Positions 1-6,850 of a stretch of DNA of 14,271 nt are shown in pieces. The stretch lies in assembly GCA_964544365.1 (NCBI GenBank), contig CAZJCW010000100.1:1-14271 (forward strand), written 5' to 3'. The translations under genes were made by a program, and so were the position numbers. Each line of letters starts with the position of its first letter. Within the stretch, counting starts at the first letter, position 1. Origin of the DNA: Alsobacter sp964544365 (GTDB lineage Bacteria > Pseudomonadota > Alphaproteobacteria > Rhizobiales > Beijerinckiaceae). The notes under the pieces were generated by a model. It ran no database searches. It was not told the DNA's origin and saw only the letters and a list, made by a program, of their open reading frames with translations.

Positions 1-80
1 TTCGCCACCTGACCCCGCGCGCCTCCCGCGCGGTGCCATCTGCGCAAGCTGCCGCACGGGACGCCGCGTCATCCTGGATT

Positions 81-123
81 GGCCCTGGATCCCCCTCCCG
101 GCGCTCCGCGCCGCCGGGGACGG
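81..123 (+). repeat. Intergenic palindromic repeat, copy A
   Basis: This is a nested palindrome. The outer arms are TCCCC (90-94) and GGGGA (116-120). The inner arms are GGCGC (100-104) and GCGCC (108-112), closed by a 3-nt loop. The same architecture and much of the same sequence recurs in reverse orientation at 168-214. The resemblance to the short interspersed palindromic elements common in alphaproteobacterial intergenic DNA is my inference; I cannot name a family. It lies about 240 bases upstream of the acyl-CoA synthetase start. Confidence 0.55.
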
Positions 124-167
124 TAACCCATGGGCCGACGCGATGGCGGAAACCCTCAATCCCTCCA

Positions 168-214
168 CCGTCGTCCCCGGCGCGCCGCAGGCGCGGGAAG
201 GGGACCCAGGGGCC
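168..214 (-). repeat. Intergenic palindromic repeat, copy B (inverted relative to copy A)
   Basis: Read on the minus strand, this matches copy A through the left flank (GGCCC-TGG), the TCCCC arm, a TCCCG block and the CCGGGGACG right side, with a few substitutions and 1-nt gaps. On the plus strand the outer arms are GTCCCC (173-178) and GGGGAC (200-205). The inner arms are CGCGCC (181-186) and GGCGCG (190-195), with a 3-nt loop. The pair resembles the head-to-head doublets formed by REP-like elements. The remaining bases of 1-362 show no convincing gene; a 7-bp GC hairpin at 15-33 is the only other structure. Confidence 0.55.
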
Positions 215-362
215 GCGCCTCGCCGCCTCGACGCCGCACCCCGCCGGGCAGGACAGCGGCGCGGCTGGGTGGCAGCACTTCGTTCACCCCCGCCGATGGT
301 CGCGCTCGTTTTTGCAGTGCAGCAGGAGTAGTCTCCCGGTCCCGCCCCGAAGGGAACCGCCC

Positions 363-1979
363 ATGCTGCCCCAGATCCGCGACGAAGCCGCGCTGCGCGC
401 CGCCTTCCGCTGGTCCATCCCCGGCCGCTACAACATCGGTGTCGACGTGTGCGATCGCTGGGCGGCGGTGGACCCCGGGCGCCCGGCCGTGATCGAGGTG
501 TTTGCCGAGGGCGGATCGGCCGTCCTCACCTTCGGCGGCCTGCGCGAGGCGTCGAACCGGCTCGCCAACGCGCTGCGCCGGGCGGGCATCGGTCGCGGCG
601 ACCGCGTCGGCATCCTGCTCCCGCAGTCGCGCGACGTCGCCATCGCCCACGTGGCGCTCTACAAGCTCGGCGCCATCGCCCTGCCGCTCGCCGTGCTCTT
701 CGGCATCGACGGGCTGACCTACCGCCTGGCGGACGCCGGCGCGAAGGGGCTCGTCACCAACGCGGCCAACGTCTCCCGCCTCGCCGCCGTCCGGTCCGGG
801 CTCCCGGCGCTCGAGGTGGTCCTGTCCGTCGACGGGCCGGACGCGGGCGTCCTCGGCTTCCACGAGGCCCTGTCGCGCGAGAGCGCGGACTTCGACGTGG
901 TCGACACCACGCCCGACGACCCCGCGCTGATGATCTTCACCTCCGGCACGACGGGCCCTCCCAAGGGCGCCCTGCATGGCCATCGCGTGCTGCCCGGCCA
1001 TCTTCCGGGCTTCGAGCTGGTGCACGAGTTCTACCCGCAGCCCGGCGACCTGATGTGGACGCCCGCCGACTGGGCCTGGGCCGGGGGCCTGCTCAACGCC
1101 ATGCTGCCCTCGCTGCACCACGGCGTCGCGGTCGTTGCCCGCAAGTTCGAGAAGTTCGATCCGGAGGAGGCGTTCCGCCTGCTGCAGGACTACGGGATCC
1201 GCAACACCTTCGTGCCGCCGACGGCGCTGCGAATGCTGCGCGCCGTCGAGAACCCGCGCGCCCGGTTCGACCTCAGGCTGCGCACCATCGCCTCGGCCGG
1301 GGAGGCGCTGGGCGCCGAGACGCTCGCCTGGGGCCGGGAGGCGCTCGGCCTCACGATCAACGAGGCCTACGGCCAGACCGAATGCAACCTCGTTCTCGGC
1401 TCCTGCGCCGCGCTCGGTCTCGTCCGGCCGGGCTTCATCGGCACCGCCGTGCCGGGCCACGACGTCGCCGTCATCCGGCCGGACGGCACGCGCTGCGAGC
1501 CCGGTGAGCTCGGACAGATCGCCATCATGCGCCCGGACCCGGTGATGTTCCTGGGCTACTGGAACCGGCCGGAGGCGACGGCCGACAAGTTCGTCGGTGA
1601 CTGGATGACCACCGGGGACCAGGGCGAGGCGGACCCGGACGGCTTCGTCCGCTTCGTCGGGCGCGATGACGATGTCATCACCTCGTCCGGCTACCGCATC
1701 GGCCCGGTGGAGATCGAGGACTGCCTGCTGCGCCATCCCGCGGTGGCCAACGCCGCCGCCGTCGGCAAGCCCGACACGCTGCGCACGGAGATCGTGAAGG
1801 CCTTCATCGTGCTCAAGCCGGGCTTTGCGCCGGGCGATGCGCTGGCCGCGGACATTCGACGCTTCGTGCGCGAGCGGCTCTCCGCCCACGAATACCCCCG
1901 CGAGATCGCCTTCATCGACGCCCTGCCGCTGACGACCACCGGAAAGGTCATCCGTCGCGAACTGCGCGCCGTCGCCTGA
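363..1979 (+). CDS. AMP-forming acyl-CoA synthetase
   Basis: This ANL-superfamily enzyme (538 aa) activates a carboxylic acid with ATP to an acyl-AMP and then forms the CoA thioester in the cytoplasm. The P-loop IFTSGTTGPPKG is at residues 191-202, the A5 motif YGQTE at 336-340, and TGD at 417-419. The hinge and A8 segment starts with GRDDD at 433 and ends at IE 451-452. The catalytic A10 lysine is K528 in TTTGKVIRREL. Length and the N-terminal FRWSIPGRYNIG block fit medium-chain (ACSM-like) acyl-CoA synthetases, but the substrate cannot be read from sequence. The ORF is open back to position 33, but the first 110 codons run through the palindromic repeats and do not look coding. The ATG at 363 follows GAAGGGAA and begins the conserved family region. 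The nitroreductase lies 92 bases downstream on the same strand. Confidence 0.93.
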   Translation: MLPQIRDEAALRAAFRWSIPGRYNIGVDVCDRWAAVDPGRPAVIEVFAEGGSAVLTFGGLREASNRLANALRRAGIGRGDRVGILLPQSRDVAIAHVALYKLGAIALPLAVLFGIDGLTYRLADAGAKGLVTNAANVSRLAAVRSGLPALEVVLSVDGPDAGVLGFHEALSRESADFDVVDTTPDDPALMIFTSGTTGPPKGALHGHRVLPGHLPGFELVHEFYPQPGDLMWTPADWAWAGGLLNAMLPSLHHGVAVVARKFEKFDPEEAFRLLQDYGIRNTFVPPTALRMLRAVENPRARFDLRLRTIASAGEALGAETLAWGREALGLTINEAYGQTECNLVLGSCAALGLVRPGFIGTAVPGHDVAVIRPDGTRCEPGELGQIAIMRPDPVMFLGYWNRPEATADKFVGDWMTTGDQGEADPDGFVRFVGRDDDVITSSGYRIGPVEIEDCLLRHPAVANAAAVGKPDTLRTEIVKAFIVLKPGFAPGDALAADIRRFVRERLSAHEYPREIAFIDALPLTTTGKVIRRELRAVA

Positions 1980-2071
1980 TCCGGCGCGGCGCCGCGCGAC
2001 GGGCGCTGGCGACCGCTGTCATCTTATATGGTACGCCGGCGCGGCGAGGCAGGGCAGGGGAGAAGGGCGGG

Positions 2072-2800
2072 ATGCGGAGCGGAACGGATCAGGCGGACCC
2101 GCGTGGCAGCGACGCCGAGGCGCGGATCCGGGCGGTGGAGGAGGCGATCATTTCCCGCCGCGCGATCCGGGCCTTCCTGCCGGACCCCGTGCCGCGCGAG
2201 ATCGTCGAGCGCCTTCTCGACGTCGCCGCCCGCGCCCCAAGCGGGACGAACATGCAGCCCTGGCAGGTCCGCGCGCTGGCCGGCGATCCGCTGAAGCGCC
2301 TTATCGCCGCCGTCACCGCCGCCCATGACGATCCGCAGGTGAAGCCGGAGCCGCCGTGGCGCTATTATCCGGAGACGTTCTTCGAGCCCTATCTGACGCG
2401 CCGGCGCAAGGTCGGCTGGGATCTCTACGGCCTGCTCGGCATCGCGCGCGGCGATCACGCCCGCATGCACGCCCAGCATGGTCGCAACTTCTGCTTCTTC
2501 GACGCGCCGGTCGGCCTCGTCTTCACCATCGACCGACGCCTCGAGATCGGCTCGTGGCTCGACTACGGCATGTTCCTCCAGAACGTCATGACCGCTGCCC
2601 GCGCCCATGGCCTCGACACCTGCCCGCAGGCGGCCTTCGCACCGTTCCAGGACGTGATCGCCCGGGTTCTCGGTCTGGACGAGCACGAGGTCGTCGTGTG
2701 CGGCATGGCGCTGGGCCGCGCCGACCCGGAGGCGCCGGAGAACGCGCTCGTCACCGAGCGCGAGCCGGCGGAGCGCTTCACGCGGTTCGAAGGCTTCTGA
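2072..2800 (+). CDS. Nitroreductase family protein (FMN-dependent oxidoreductase)
   Basis: The 242-aa length is typical of NfsB/NfnB-like flavoproteins, which use FMN and NAD(P)H to reduce nitro groups, quinones or related acceptors. SRRAIRAF (28-35) supplies the arginines that contact FMN phosphate. APSGTNMQPW (55-64) is the usual second FMN-binding block. The C-terminal GMALGRAD (211-218) matches the family's closing GxxxG-type segment. The insert at residues 88-135, which includes the segment RYYPETFFEPYL, resembles that of a nitroreductase subgroup annotated only generically. The start follows a purine-rich stretch (GGGGAGAAGGGCGGG) that can serve as ribosome binding site. A 14-nt perfect GC palindrome (1984-1997) lies in the gap after the synthetase, so co-transcription is uncertain. 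The gene converges on ridA with an 11-nt gap. The physiological substrate is unknown. Confidence 0.9.
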   Translation: MRSGTDQADPRGSDAEARIRAVEEAIISRRAIRAFLPDPVPREIVERLLDVAARAPSGTNMQPWQVRALAGDPLKRLIAAVTAAHDDPQVKPEPPWRYYPETFFEPYLTRRRKVGWDLYGLLGIARGDHARMHAQHGRNFCFFDAPVGLVFTIDRRLEIGSWLDYGMFLQNVMTAARAHGLDTCPQAAFAPFQDVIARVLGLDEHEVVVCGMALGRADPEAPENALVTEREPAERFTRFEGF

Positions 2801-2811
2801 GGGCAGGGCCT

Positions 2812-3276
2812 TCAGTCGATCGCGACGATGGCCTCGATCTCCACGCTGATGCCGTTGGGCAGCGATCCCATCCCCACCGCCGAGCGCGCGTGGCGGCCCT
2901 TCTCGCCGAACACCGCGACGAACAGGTCCGAGCACCCGTTGATGACCTTCGGCTGGTCTGCGAAATCCGGCATGCCGTTGACCATCCCGAGCACCTTCAC
3001 GATGCGGCGCACGCGCGAAAGGTCGCCCAGCGCGGCCTGCATCACCGAGATCAGCTGCAGGCCGGTCGCACGGGCGTGCTCGTAGGCCTCCTCGACGGTG
3101 ACGTCGCGGCCGACCTTGCCGGTGAAATAGCCGCCTTCGGCCCGGCGCGGGCCCTGTCCCGAAAGGAACAGCAGGTTGCCTTCGATGACGAAGGGCACGT
3201 AGTTCGCCACCGGGCTCGGCATCGTGGGCAGGGTGAGCCCGAGGGCGGCGAGGCGGGCGAGAGGGCTGTCGGTCAT
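2812..3276 (-). CDS. RidA/YjgF/UK114-family protein
   Basis: This 154-aa protein belongs to the RidA superfamily, small trimeric proteins that hydrolyse reactive enamine/imine intermediates released by PLP enzymes. It is longer than E. coli RidA (about 128 aa) and fits the longer YjgF-like subgroup of about 150 aa. Visible marks are LFLSGQGP (36-43), the segment around VIEGN near residue 30, and RSAVGMGSLP (131-140) followed by VEIEAIVAI. R131 aligns with the substrate-carboxylate-binding arginine of RidA, so deaminase activity is possible. The ATG at 3276 is chosen because the family domain begins right after it. The ORF is open much further upstream, but there it is antisense to tctC. No strong Shine-Dalgarno is seen. 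The gene is divergent from tctC across a 193-nt region. The natural substrate is not known. Confidence 0.88.
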   Translation of the reverse strand: MTDSPLARLAALGLTLPTMPSPVANYVPFVIEGNLLFLSGQGPRRAEGGYFTGKVGRDVTVEEAYEHARATGLQLISVMQAALGDLSRVRRIVKVLGMVNGMPDFADQPKVINGCSDLFVAVFGEKGRHARSAVGMGSLPNGISVEIEAIVAID

Positions 3277-3352
3277 GGTCGCTGGTCCGAAAAGCGAGGA
3301 AAACGCGCCACGGCGCGGCGCAGGCTTCGTTTGTAGCGCGAAGACGGCCACT

Positions 3353-3381
3353 TTGACATTGTTTCGGCGCATCTCCATGAT
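3353..3381 (+). promoter_or_regulatory. Candidate sigma70-type promoter of the tctCBA operon
   Basis: A perfect -35 hexamer TTGACA (3353-3358) is followed after 17 bases by CATGAT (3376-3381), a 3-of-6 match to TATAAT. Transcription would start near 3388, giving a leader of about 80 nt before the tctC ATG. The local sequence is less GC-rich than its surroundings. On the other strand, TGTCAA overlaps the -35 box, so the divergent ridA promoter may overlap it, but no good minus-strand -10 was found beyond TACAAA at 3330-3335. Confidence 0.55.
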
Positions 3382-3469
3382 GCCGGCCATTCGGCAACGC
3401 CCCCAAGAAGGGCGAAACGCCGCCCGGTTCAAGGGGATCGGGGGGGATTTGAGTGGAGGATATGTTTTC

Positions 3470-4441
3470 ATGCTGACCAGACGCGACTTCGTGAACCTGT
3501 CGCTTGCCGGCACCGCGGCCGTGGCCCTCGGGGCAGGCCCCGCATCGGCCCAGGCCATCGACCAGCTCCAGCTCTTCGTGCCGGCCGCGCCCGGCGGCGG
3601 CTGGGACCAGACGGCCCGCTCCATCGAGCAGGTGCTTCGGACCGACAAGCTCATCAACACGGCGCAGGTCACGAACGTGCCGGGCGCTGGTGGCGTCGTT
3701 GGCCTTCCGCAGTTCCTGAACCAGTGGAAGGGCCGTCCGAACTCGCTGATGGTCGCCGGCATGGTGATGGTCGGCGCGATCATCGCCAACAAGGCGCCCG
3801 TCAAGCTGACGCAGACGGTGCCGGTCGCGCGCCTCACCGGTGAGTTCCTCGTCGTCGTCGTGCCCGCCACGTCCGCGATCAAGGACGCCAAGGATCTCGT
3901 CGCGGCGATCAAGGCCGATCCCGGCAAGGTGCCCGTCGCGGGCGGCTCGGCCGGCGGCTCGGACCACATCCTGCTTGGCCTCATCGGCCAGGCGGCCGGC
4001 GTGCAGCCGAACAAGCTGAGCTACGTCGCCTTCGCCGGCGGCGGCCCGGCCCAGGCGGCCCTCCTCGGCGGCCACGTCGCGGCCGGCATCTCCGGCTATG
4101 GCGAGTTCGCCGAGCAGATCAAGGCGGGCAAGCTCCGCGCCATCGGCATTTCCGCCGACAAGCGCCAGCCGGGCATCGACACGCCCACGCTGAAGGAGCA
4201 GGGCGTCGACGTCGAGCTCTTCAACTGGCGTGGCGTCTTCGCTCCTCCCGGAGTCACCGACGATCAGCGCAAGGCGATGGTCGGCCTGGCCGAGAAGCTG
4301 GCGGCCAGCCCGACGTGGCAGGAAGAGTGCAAGAAGCGCGACTGGACGTCGATCCCGCTGTTCGGCGACGCCTACGCCAAGTTCCTCGAGGCGGAGACGG
4401 CCCGCATCGAAGGCATCCTCAAGGATCTCGGCCTCGCTTGA
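3470..4441 (+). CDS. tctC: Tripartite tricarboxylate transporter substrate-binding protein (TctC/Bug family)
   Basis: This is the periplasmic solute receptor of a TTT system (323 aa, normal for the Bug family). It binds an organic acid and delivers it to TctBA. The N-terminus MLTRRDFVNLSLAG has a twin-arginine motif (T-R-R-D-F), then a hydrophobic stretch and an ASA-QA cleavage site near residue 28, so Tat export is likely. The ligand-loop motif PGGGWDQTAR is at 41-50, with PGAGG at 71-75 and AGGSAGGSDH at 157-166. PGGGWD rather than the commoner PGGxxD marks a TctC subgroup, but the ligand cannot be assigned. The ATG at 3470 is preceded by GGAGGA (3455-3460) at 9-nt spacing, an excellent ribosome binding site. 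The gene is first in the tctC-tctB-tctA order and is followed 10 nt later by a strong hairpin. Confidence 0.93.
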   Translation: MLTRRDFVNLSLAGTAAVALGAGPASAQAIDQLQLFVPAAPGGGWDQTARSIEQVLRTDKLINTAQVTNVPGAGGVVGLPQFLNQWKGRPNSLMVAGMVMVGAIIANKAPVKLTQTVPVARLTGEFLVVVVPATSAIKDAKDLVAAIKADPGKVPVAGGSAGGSDHILLGLIGQAAGVQPNKLSYVAFAGGGPAQAALLGGHVAAGISGYGEFAEQIKAGKLRAIGISADKRQPGIDTPTLKEQGVDVELFNWRGVFAPPGVTDDQRKAMVGLAEKLAASPTWQEECKKRDWTSIPLFGDAYAKFLEAETARIEGILKDLGLA

Positions 4442-4450
4442 TGAGTCATC

Positions 4451-4472
4451 GGGGCGGCCTTCGGGCCGCCCC
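4451..4472 (+). terminator. Perfect UUCG-capped hairpin after tctC (attenuator or mRNA 3' stabiliser)
   Basis: A 9-bp stem GGGGCGGCC (4451-4459) / GGCCGCCCC (4464-4472) is closed by TTCG, giving the extra-stable C(UUCG)G tetraloop. It begins 10 nt after the tctC stop. No T-run follows (GTCTCGTTCG), so it is more likely a partial terminator or a barrier to 3' exonuclease than a full stop. Either role would raise tctC protein relative to tctBA, as expected for a binding-protein transporter. Confidence 0.65.
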
Positions 4473-4542
4473 GTCTCGTTCGCCCGAGCCACGTTCGGCA
4501 TCCGGCCCTCTGTCCCCTGAGGCGCACGGGACGCCGGGCCGC

Positions 4543-4587
4543 GAGCGGGTCGGCACCCAAACCCGATGCCCTGCGAGAAGCCCGCTC
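4543..4587 (+). other. Possible structured leader between tctC and tctB
   Basis: The arms GAGCGGG (4543-4549) and CCCGCTC (4581-4587) are perfectly complementary. They enclose a smaller GGCA (4552-4555) / TGCC (4567-4570) pairing. The tctC-tctB gap is 240 nt, long for an operon, and I find no gene in it. The pairing could be a chance product of high GC. Confidence 0.2.
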
Positions 4588-4681
4588 CGAGAGGTTGGGG
4601 ACGACACGGAGGGCAGGACACCGGCGGCCTGATCCCGCCACCTCGGCCCGCAGGCCCGCATATCGCCCCGAGACCCTTGCC

Positions 4682-5173
4682 ATGTCCGACCAGTCGCGCC
4701 CACCCCTCGCATGGCCCGAGCTTTTCATCGGACTTGGTCTTCTGGTGTTTGCCGGCGTCGTCTGGTGGCAGACCGCGAGCATGCCGGTCTCGCCGATGTA
4801 CGCGAAGGTCGGGCCGACGATCTTCCCCTACATCACCGCCGTCGGGCTCGCCATCCTCTCCCTCTTCCTGCTCGGCTTTGCCATGCGCGGCGGCTGGCAG
4901 CCCGCTGACGAGAAGGAGGTTCCGGTCGACTGGGGTCCCGTGGCCATCGTGGCGGCCGGTCTCGTCCTCAATGTCGGGCTGATCGGCACCATCGGCTTCA
5001 CGCTCTCCTCGACCCTGCTGTTCGTGCTCGTGACGTGGGCGTTCGGCAGCCGCAACCCGCTGCGTGACGCCGCCATCGGCTTCGTCTTCGCGCTCCTGTC
5101 CTTCTTCGGCTTCGCCAAGGCGCTCGGCGTCAACATCGGCGGCGGCTGGTTCGAAAAGCTGCTGGGAGCCTGA
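4682..5173 (+). CDS. tctB: Tripartite tricarboxylate transporter small membrane subunit TctB
   Basis: This is the small integral-membrane subunit of the TTT (163 aa), partner of TctA and TctC in the inner membrane. Hydrophobic helices fall at about residues 14-31, 46-67, 86-122 (probably two helices) and 129-148. The family hallmark GPTIFPYITAVGL is at 44-56. The cytoplasmic N-terminus is short and polar (MSDQSRPPLAWPE). The ATG at 4682 is chosen because the conserved WPELFIGL segment follows at once; the upstream extension of the ORF is arginine/proline-rich and reads as non-coding. Only a weak GAG-type ribosome binding site precedes it. tctA starts 2 nt after the tctB stop, so the two are likely translationally coupled. 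Confidence 0.9.
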   Translation: MSDQSRPPLAWPELFIGLGLLVFAGVVWWQTASMPVSPMYAKVGPTIFPYITAVGLAILSLFLLGFAMRGGWQPADEKEVPVDWGPVAIVAAGLVLNVGLIGTIGFTLSSTLLFVLVTWAFGSRNPLRDAAIGFVFALLSFFGFAKALGVNIGGGWFEKLLGA

Positions 5174-5175
5174 CG

Positions 5176-6696
5176 ATGGACGCCTTTTCGTCGCTGATGG
5201 GCGGCTTCGCCGTCGCGCTCACGCCGCAGAACCTGCTCTGGTGTCTTCTGGGGACGACGCTCGGCACCGCCATCGGCGTGCTGCCCGGCCTCGGCCCGGC
5301 GCTGACCATCGCCCTGCTGCTGCCCATCACCTTCAAGGTCGATCCCACCGCCGCCTTCATCCTGTTCGCCGGCATCTACTACGGCGCGATGTATGGCGGC
5401 TCGACCACCTCGATCCTCCTCAACACGCCCGGTGAGAGCGCGACCATCGTCACGGCGCTCGAGGGCAACAAGATGGCCCGTTCCGGCCGCGGCGGCGCGG
5501 CGCTGTCGACCGCCGCCATCGGATCCTTCGTCGCCGGCACCATCGGCACGCTGGGCATCACGTTCCTCGCCCCGATGGTGGTCGACCTCGCGCTGAAGTT
5601 CGGCCCGGCCGAGTATTTCGCGCTCATGGTGCTGGCCTTCGTCACGGTCTCGGCCGTGCTCGGATCGTCCGCCGTGCGCGGCCTGACGAGCCTGTTCTTC
5701 GGCATCTTTCTCGGGTTCATCGGCATCGACCTGCAGACCGGCCAGGCCCGCTTCACCTTCGGCATGCCGGAACTGCTCGACGGGGTGAACGTCATCATCG
5801 TCGCGGTCGGACTGTTCGCCGTGGGCGAGACCTTCTACGTCGCCGCGCGCCGCTACGCGGGCAAGGACGAGATCATCCCGCTCAAGGGCTCCCTCTACAT
5901 GACGCGTGACGAGTGGTCGCGCTCCTGGAAGCCGTGGCTGCGTGGAACCGCGATCGGCTTCCCGATCGGCGCCATGCCGGCGGGCGGCGCCGAGGTTCCC
6001 ACCTTCCTGTCCTACTGGATGGAGAAGAAGTTCTCGAAGCGGCCGGAGGAATTCGGCACGACGGGCGCCATCGAGGGCGTCGCGGGGCCGGAGGCGGCCA
6101 ACAACGCGTCGGCCGCTGGCGTCCTGGTCCCGATGCTGACGCTCGGCCTGCCCACCTCCGCGACCGCCGCGATCATGCTGTCGGCGTTCCAGAGCTACGG
6201 CATCAATCCCGGCCCGATGCTGCTGCAGACGCAGCCGCAGCTGGTCTGGGGCCTGATCGCGAGCCTGTTCATCGGCAACGTGATGCTGCTCGTGCTCAAC
6301 CTGCCGCTGGTCGGCCTGTGGGTGCGCATCCTGAAGATCCCGCCGCCGCTCCTCTATGCGGGGATCCTGGTCTTCGCGACCATCGGCACCTACGGCATCT
6401 CCAACTCGCCGGTCGACCTCGTCCTGCTCTACATCATCGGCGCCATCGGCTTCCTCATGCGGCGGTTCGACTTCCCGACCGCGCCGGTGGTGATCGGCAT
6501 GATCCTGGGCCCGCTGGCCGAGCAGGAGCTGCGCCGGGCGATGACCATCTCCAACGGCGATGCGTCGGTGTTCATCACCCAGCCGCTCGCCGCCGCGCTG
6601 CTCTTCCTCGCCGCCGCCGCCGTCGTCGGCCCCAAGCTCTACCAGTTCACCCGCCGGCAGACGCCCCGGCCGGAGAACAACCCGGGCGACGCCTAG
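5176..6696 (+). CDS. tctA: Tripartite tricarboxylate transporter large permease TctA
   Basis: This is the large, about 12-helix permease of the TTT (506 aa, standard length). It moves the organic acid delivered by TctC across the inner membrane with an ion gradient. The signature LPGLGPALTIALLLP is at 36-50, and the family block YGAMYGGSTTSILLNTPGE spans 69-87. The second half carries a related block, GVAGPEAANNASAAG, followed by LTLGLPTSATAAIML, consistent with the internal duplication of this family. The gene is complete and in frame throughout. The start lies 2 nt after the tctB stop. A strong GC hairpin follows the stop (6702-6729). I infer that tctCBA is one operon. The substrate (citrate, a dicarboxylate, an aromatic acid or other) cannot be determined from the sequence. 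Confidence 0.95.
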   Translation: MDAFSSLMGGFAVALTPQNLLWCLLGTTLGTAIGVLPGLGPALTIALLLPITFKVDPTAAFILFAGIYYGAMYGGSTTSILLNTPGESATIVTALEGNKMARSGRGGAALSTAAIGSFVAGTIGTLGITFLAPMVVDLALKFGPAEYFALMVLAFVTVSAVLGSSAVRGLTSLFFGIFLGFIGIDLQTGQARFTFGMPELLDGVNVIIVAVGLFAVGETFYVAARRYAGKDEIIPLKGSLYMTRDEWSRSWKPWLRGTAIGFPIGAMPAGGAEVPTFLSYWMEKKFSKRPEEFGTTGAIEGVAGPEAANNASAAGVLVPMLTLGLPTSATAAIMLSAFQSYGINPGPMLLQTQPQLVWGLIASLFIGNVMLLVLNLPLVGLWVRILKIPPPLLYAGILVFATIGTYGISNSPVDLVLLYIIGAIGFLMRRFDFPTAPVVIGMILGPLAEQELRRAMTISNGDASVFITQPLAAALLFLAAAAVVGPKLYQFTRRQTPRPENNPGDA

Positions 6697-6701
6697 CCCC
6701 G

Positions 6702-6729
6702 GCCGGCGTCCCGCCCGCGGGATGCCGGC
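6702..6729 (+). terminator. GC-rich stem-loop after tctA
   Basis: A 12-pair stem runs from 6702-6713 to 6718-6729, with one G-T wobble in the middle and a CCCG loop. It starts 6 nt after the tctA stop. There is no downstream T-run, so it may end or protect the tctCBA mRNA rather than being a classical intrinsic terminator. It separates the TTT operon from the sbtAB unit. Confidence 0.5.
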
Positions 6730-6740
6730 TCGAACCGTCA

Positions 6741-6759
6741 TCATTGCGAATCTCAATGA
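6741..6759. promoter_or_regulatory. Inverted repeat upstream of sbtA, possible LysR-type operator
   Basis: A perfect inverted repeat TCATTG-N7-CAATGA contains the T-N11-A pattern (TTG...CAA) typical of LysR-type regulator boxes. It sits in the AT-richer segment 6735-6800, about 92 bases upstream of the sbtA start, where a promoter is expected. TATCAA (6772-6777) is a possible -10, but its -35 is poor. In cyanobacteria, LysR-type regulators control inorganic-carbon uptake genes. No such regulator gene is in this window, so the assignment is inference. Confidence 0.35.
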
Positions 6760-6850
6760 AGACGGTTTCGACTATCAATTTCCATCGAGGGATCACGGCC
6801 TCTAAACGCTCCCGGCGCGCATTGCCGCGCTGCAGCATCGGAGGTCTCCC

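Noticed and set aside
1..33. End of an upstream plus-strand gene (TGA at 10-12) with a terminator hairpin at 15-33
   Set aside because: Only three codons are visible and the hairpin has no T-run, so neither can be supported.
33..362. In-frame 110-codon extension of the acyl-CoA synthetase
   Set aside because: It runs through the two palindromic repeats, is Arg/Pro/Ser-rich without family similarity, and the conserved protein begins at the ATG at 363 with a suitable ribosome binding site.
156..1889. 577-aa antisense ORF opposite the acyl-CoA synthetase
   Set aside because: It is an antisense open frame created by high GC. The sense frame has all catalytic motifs, and the antisense product is low-complexity Gly/Arg/Ala.
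1984..1997. Perfect 14-nt palindrome between synthetase and nitroreductase as a terminator
   Set aside because: It has no loop beyond its GC core and no T-run. Such palindromes are frequent by chance at this GC content.
2024..4621. 865-aa minus-strand ORF across nitroreductase, ridA and tctC
   Set aside because: It is antisense or out of frame to three recognisable genes and has a biased Arg/Gly/Asp composition.
4828..6756. 642-aa minus-strand ORF opposite tctB-tctA
   Set aside because: It is a shadow of the transporter genes: highly charged, repetitive, and with no recognisable domain.
6722..6805. 27-codon plus-strand ORF in the tctA-sbtA gap
   Set aside because: Its ATG lies inside the post-tctA hairpin, it has no ribosome binding site, and it covers the likely operator and promoter.
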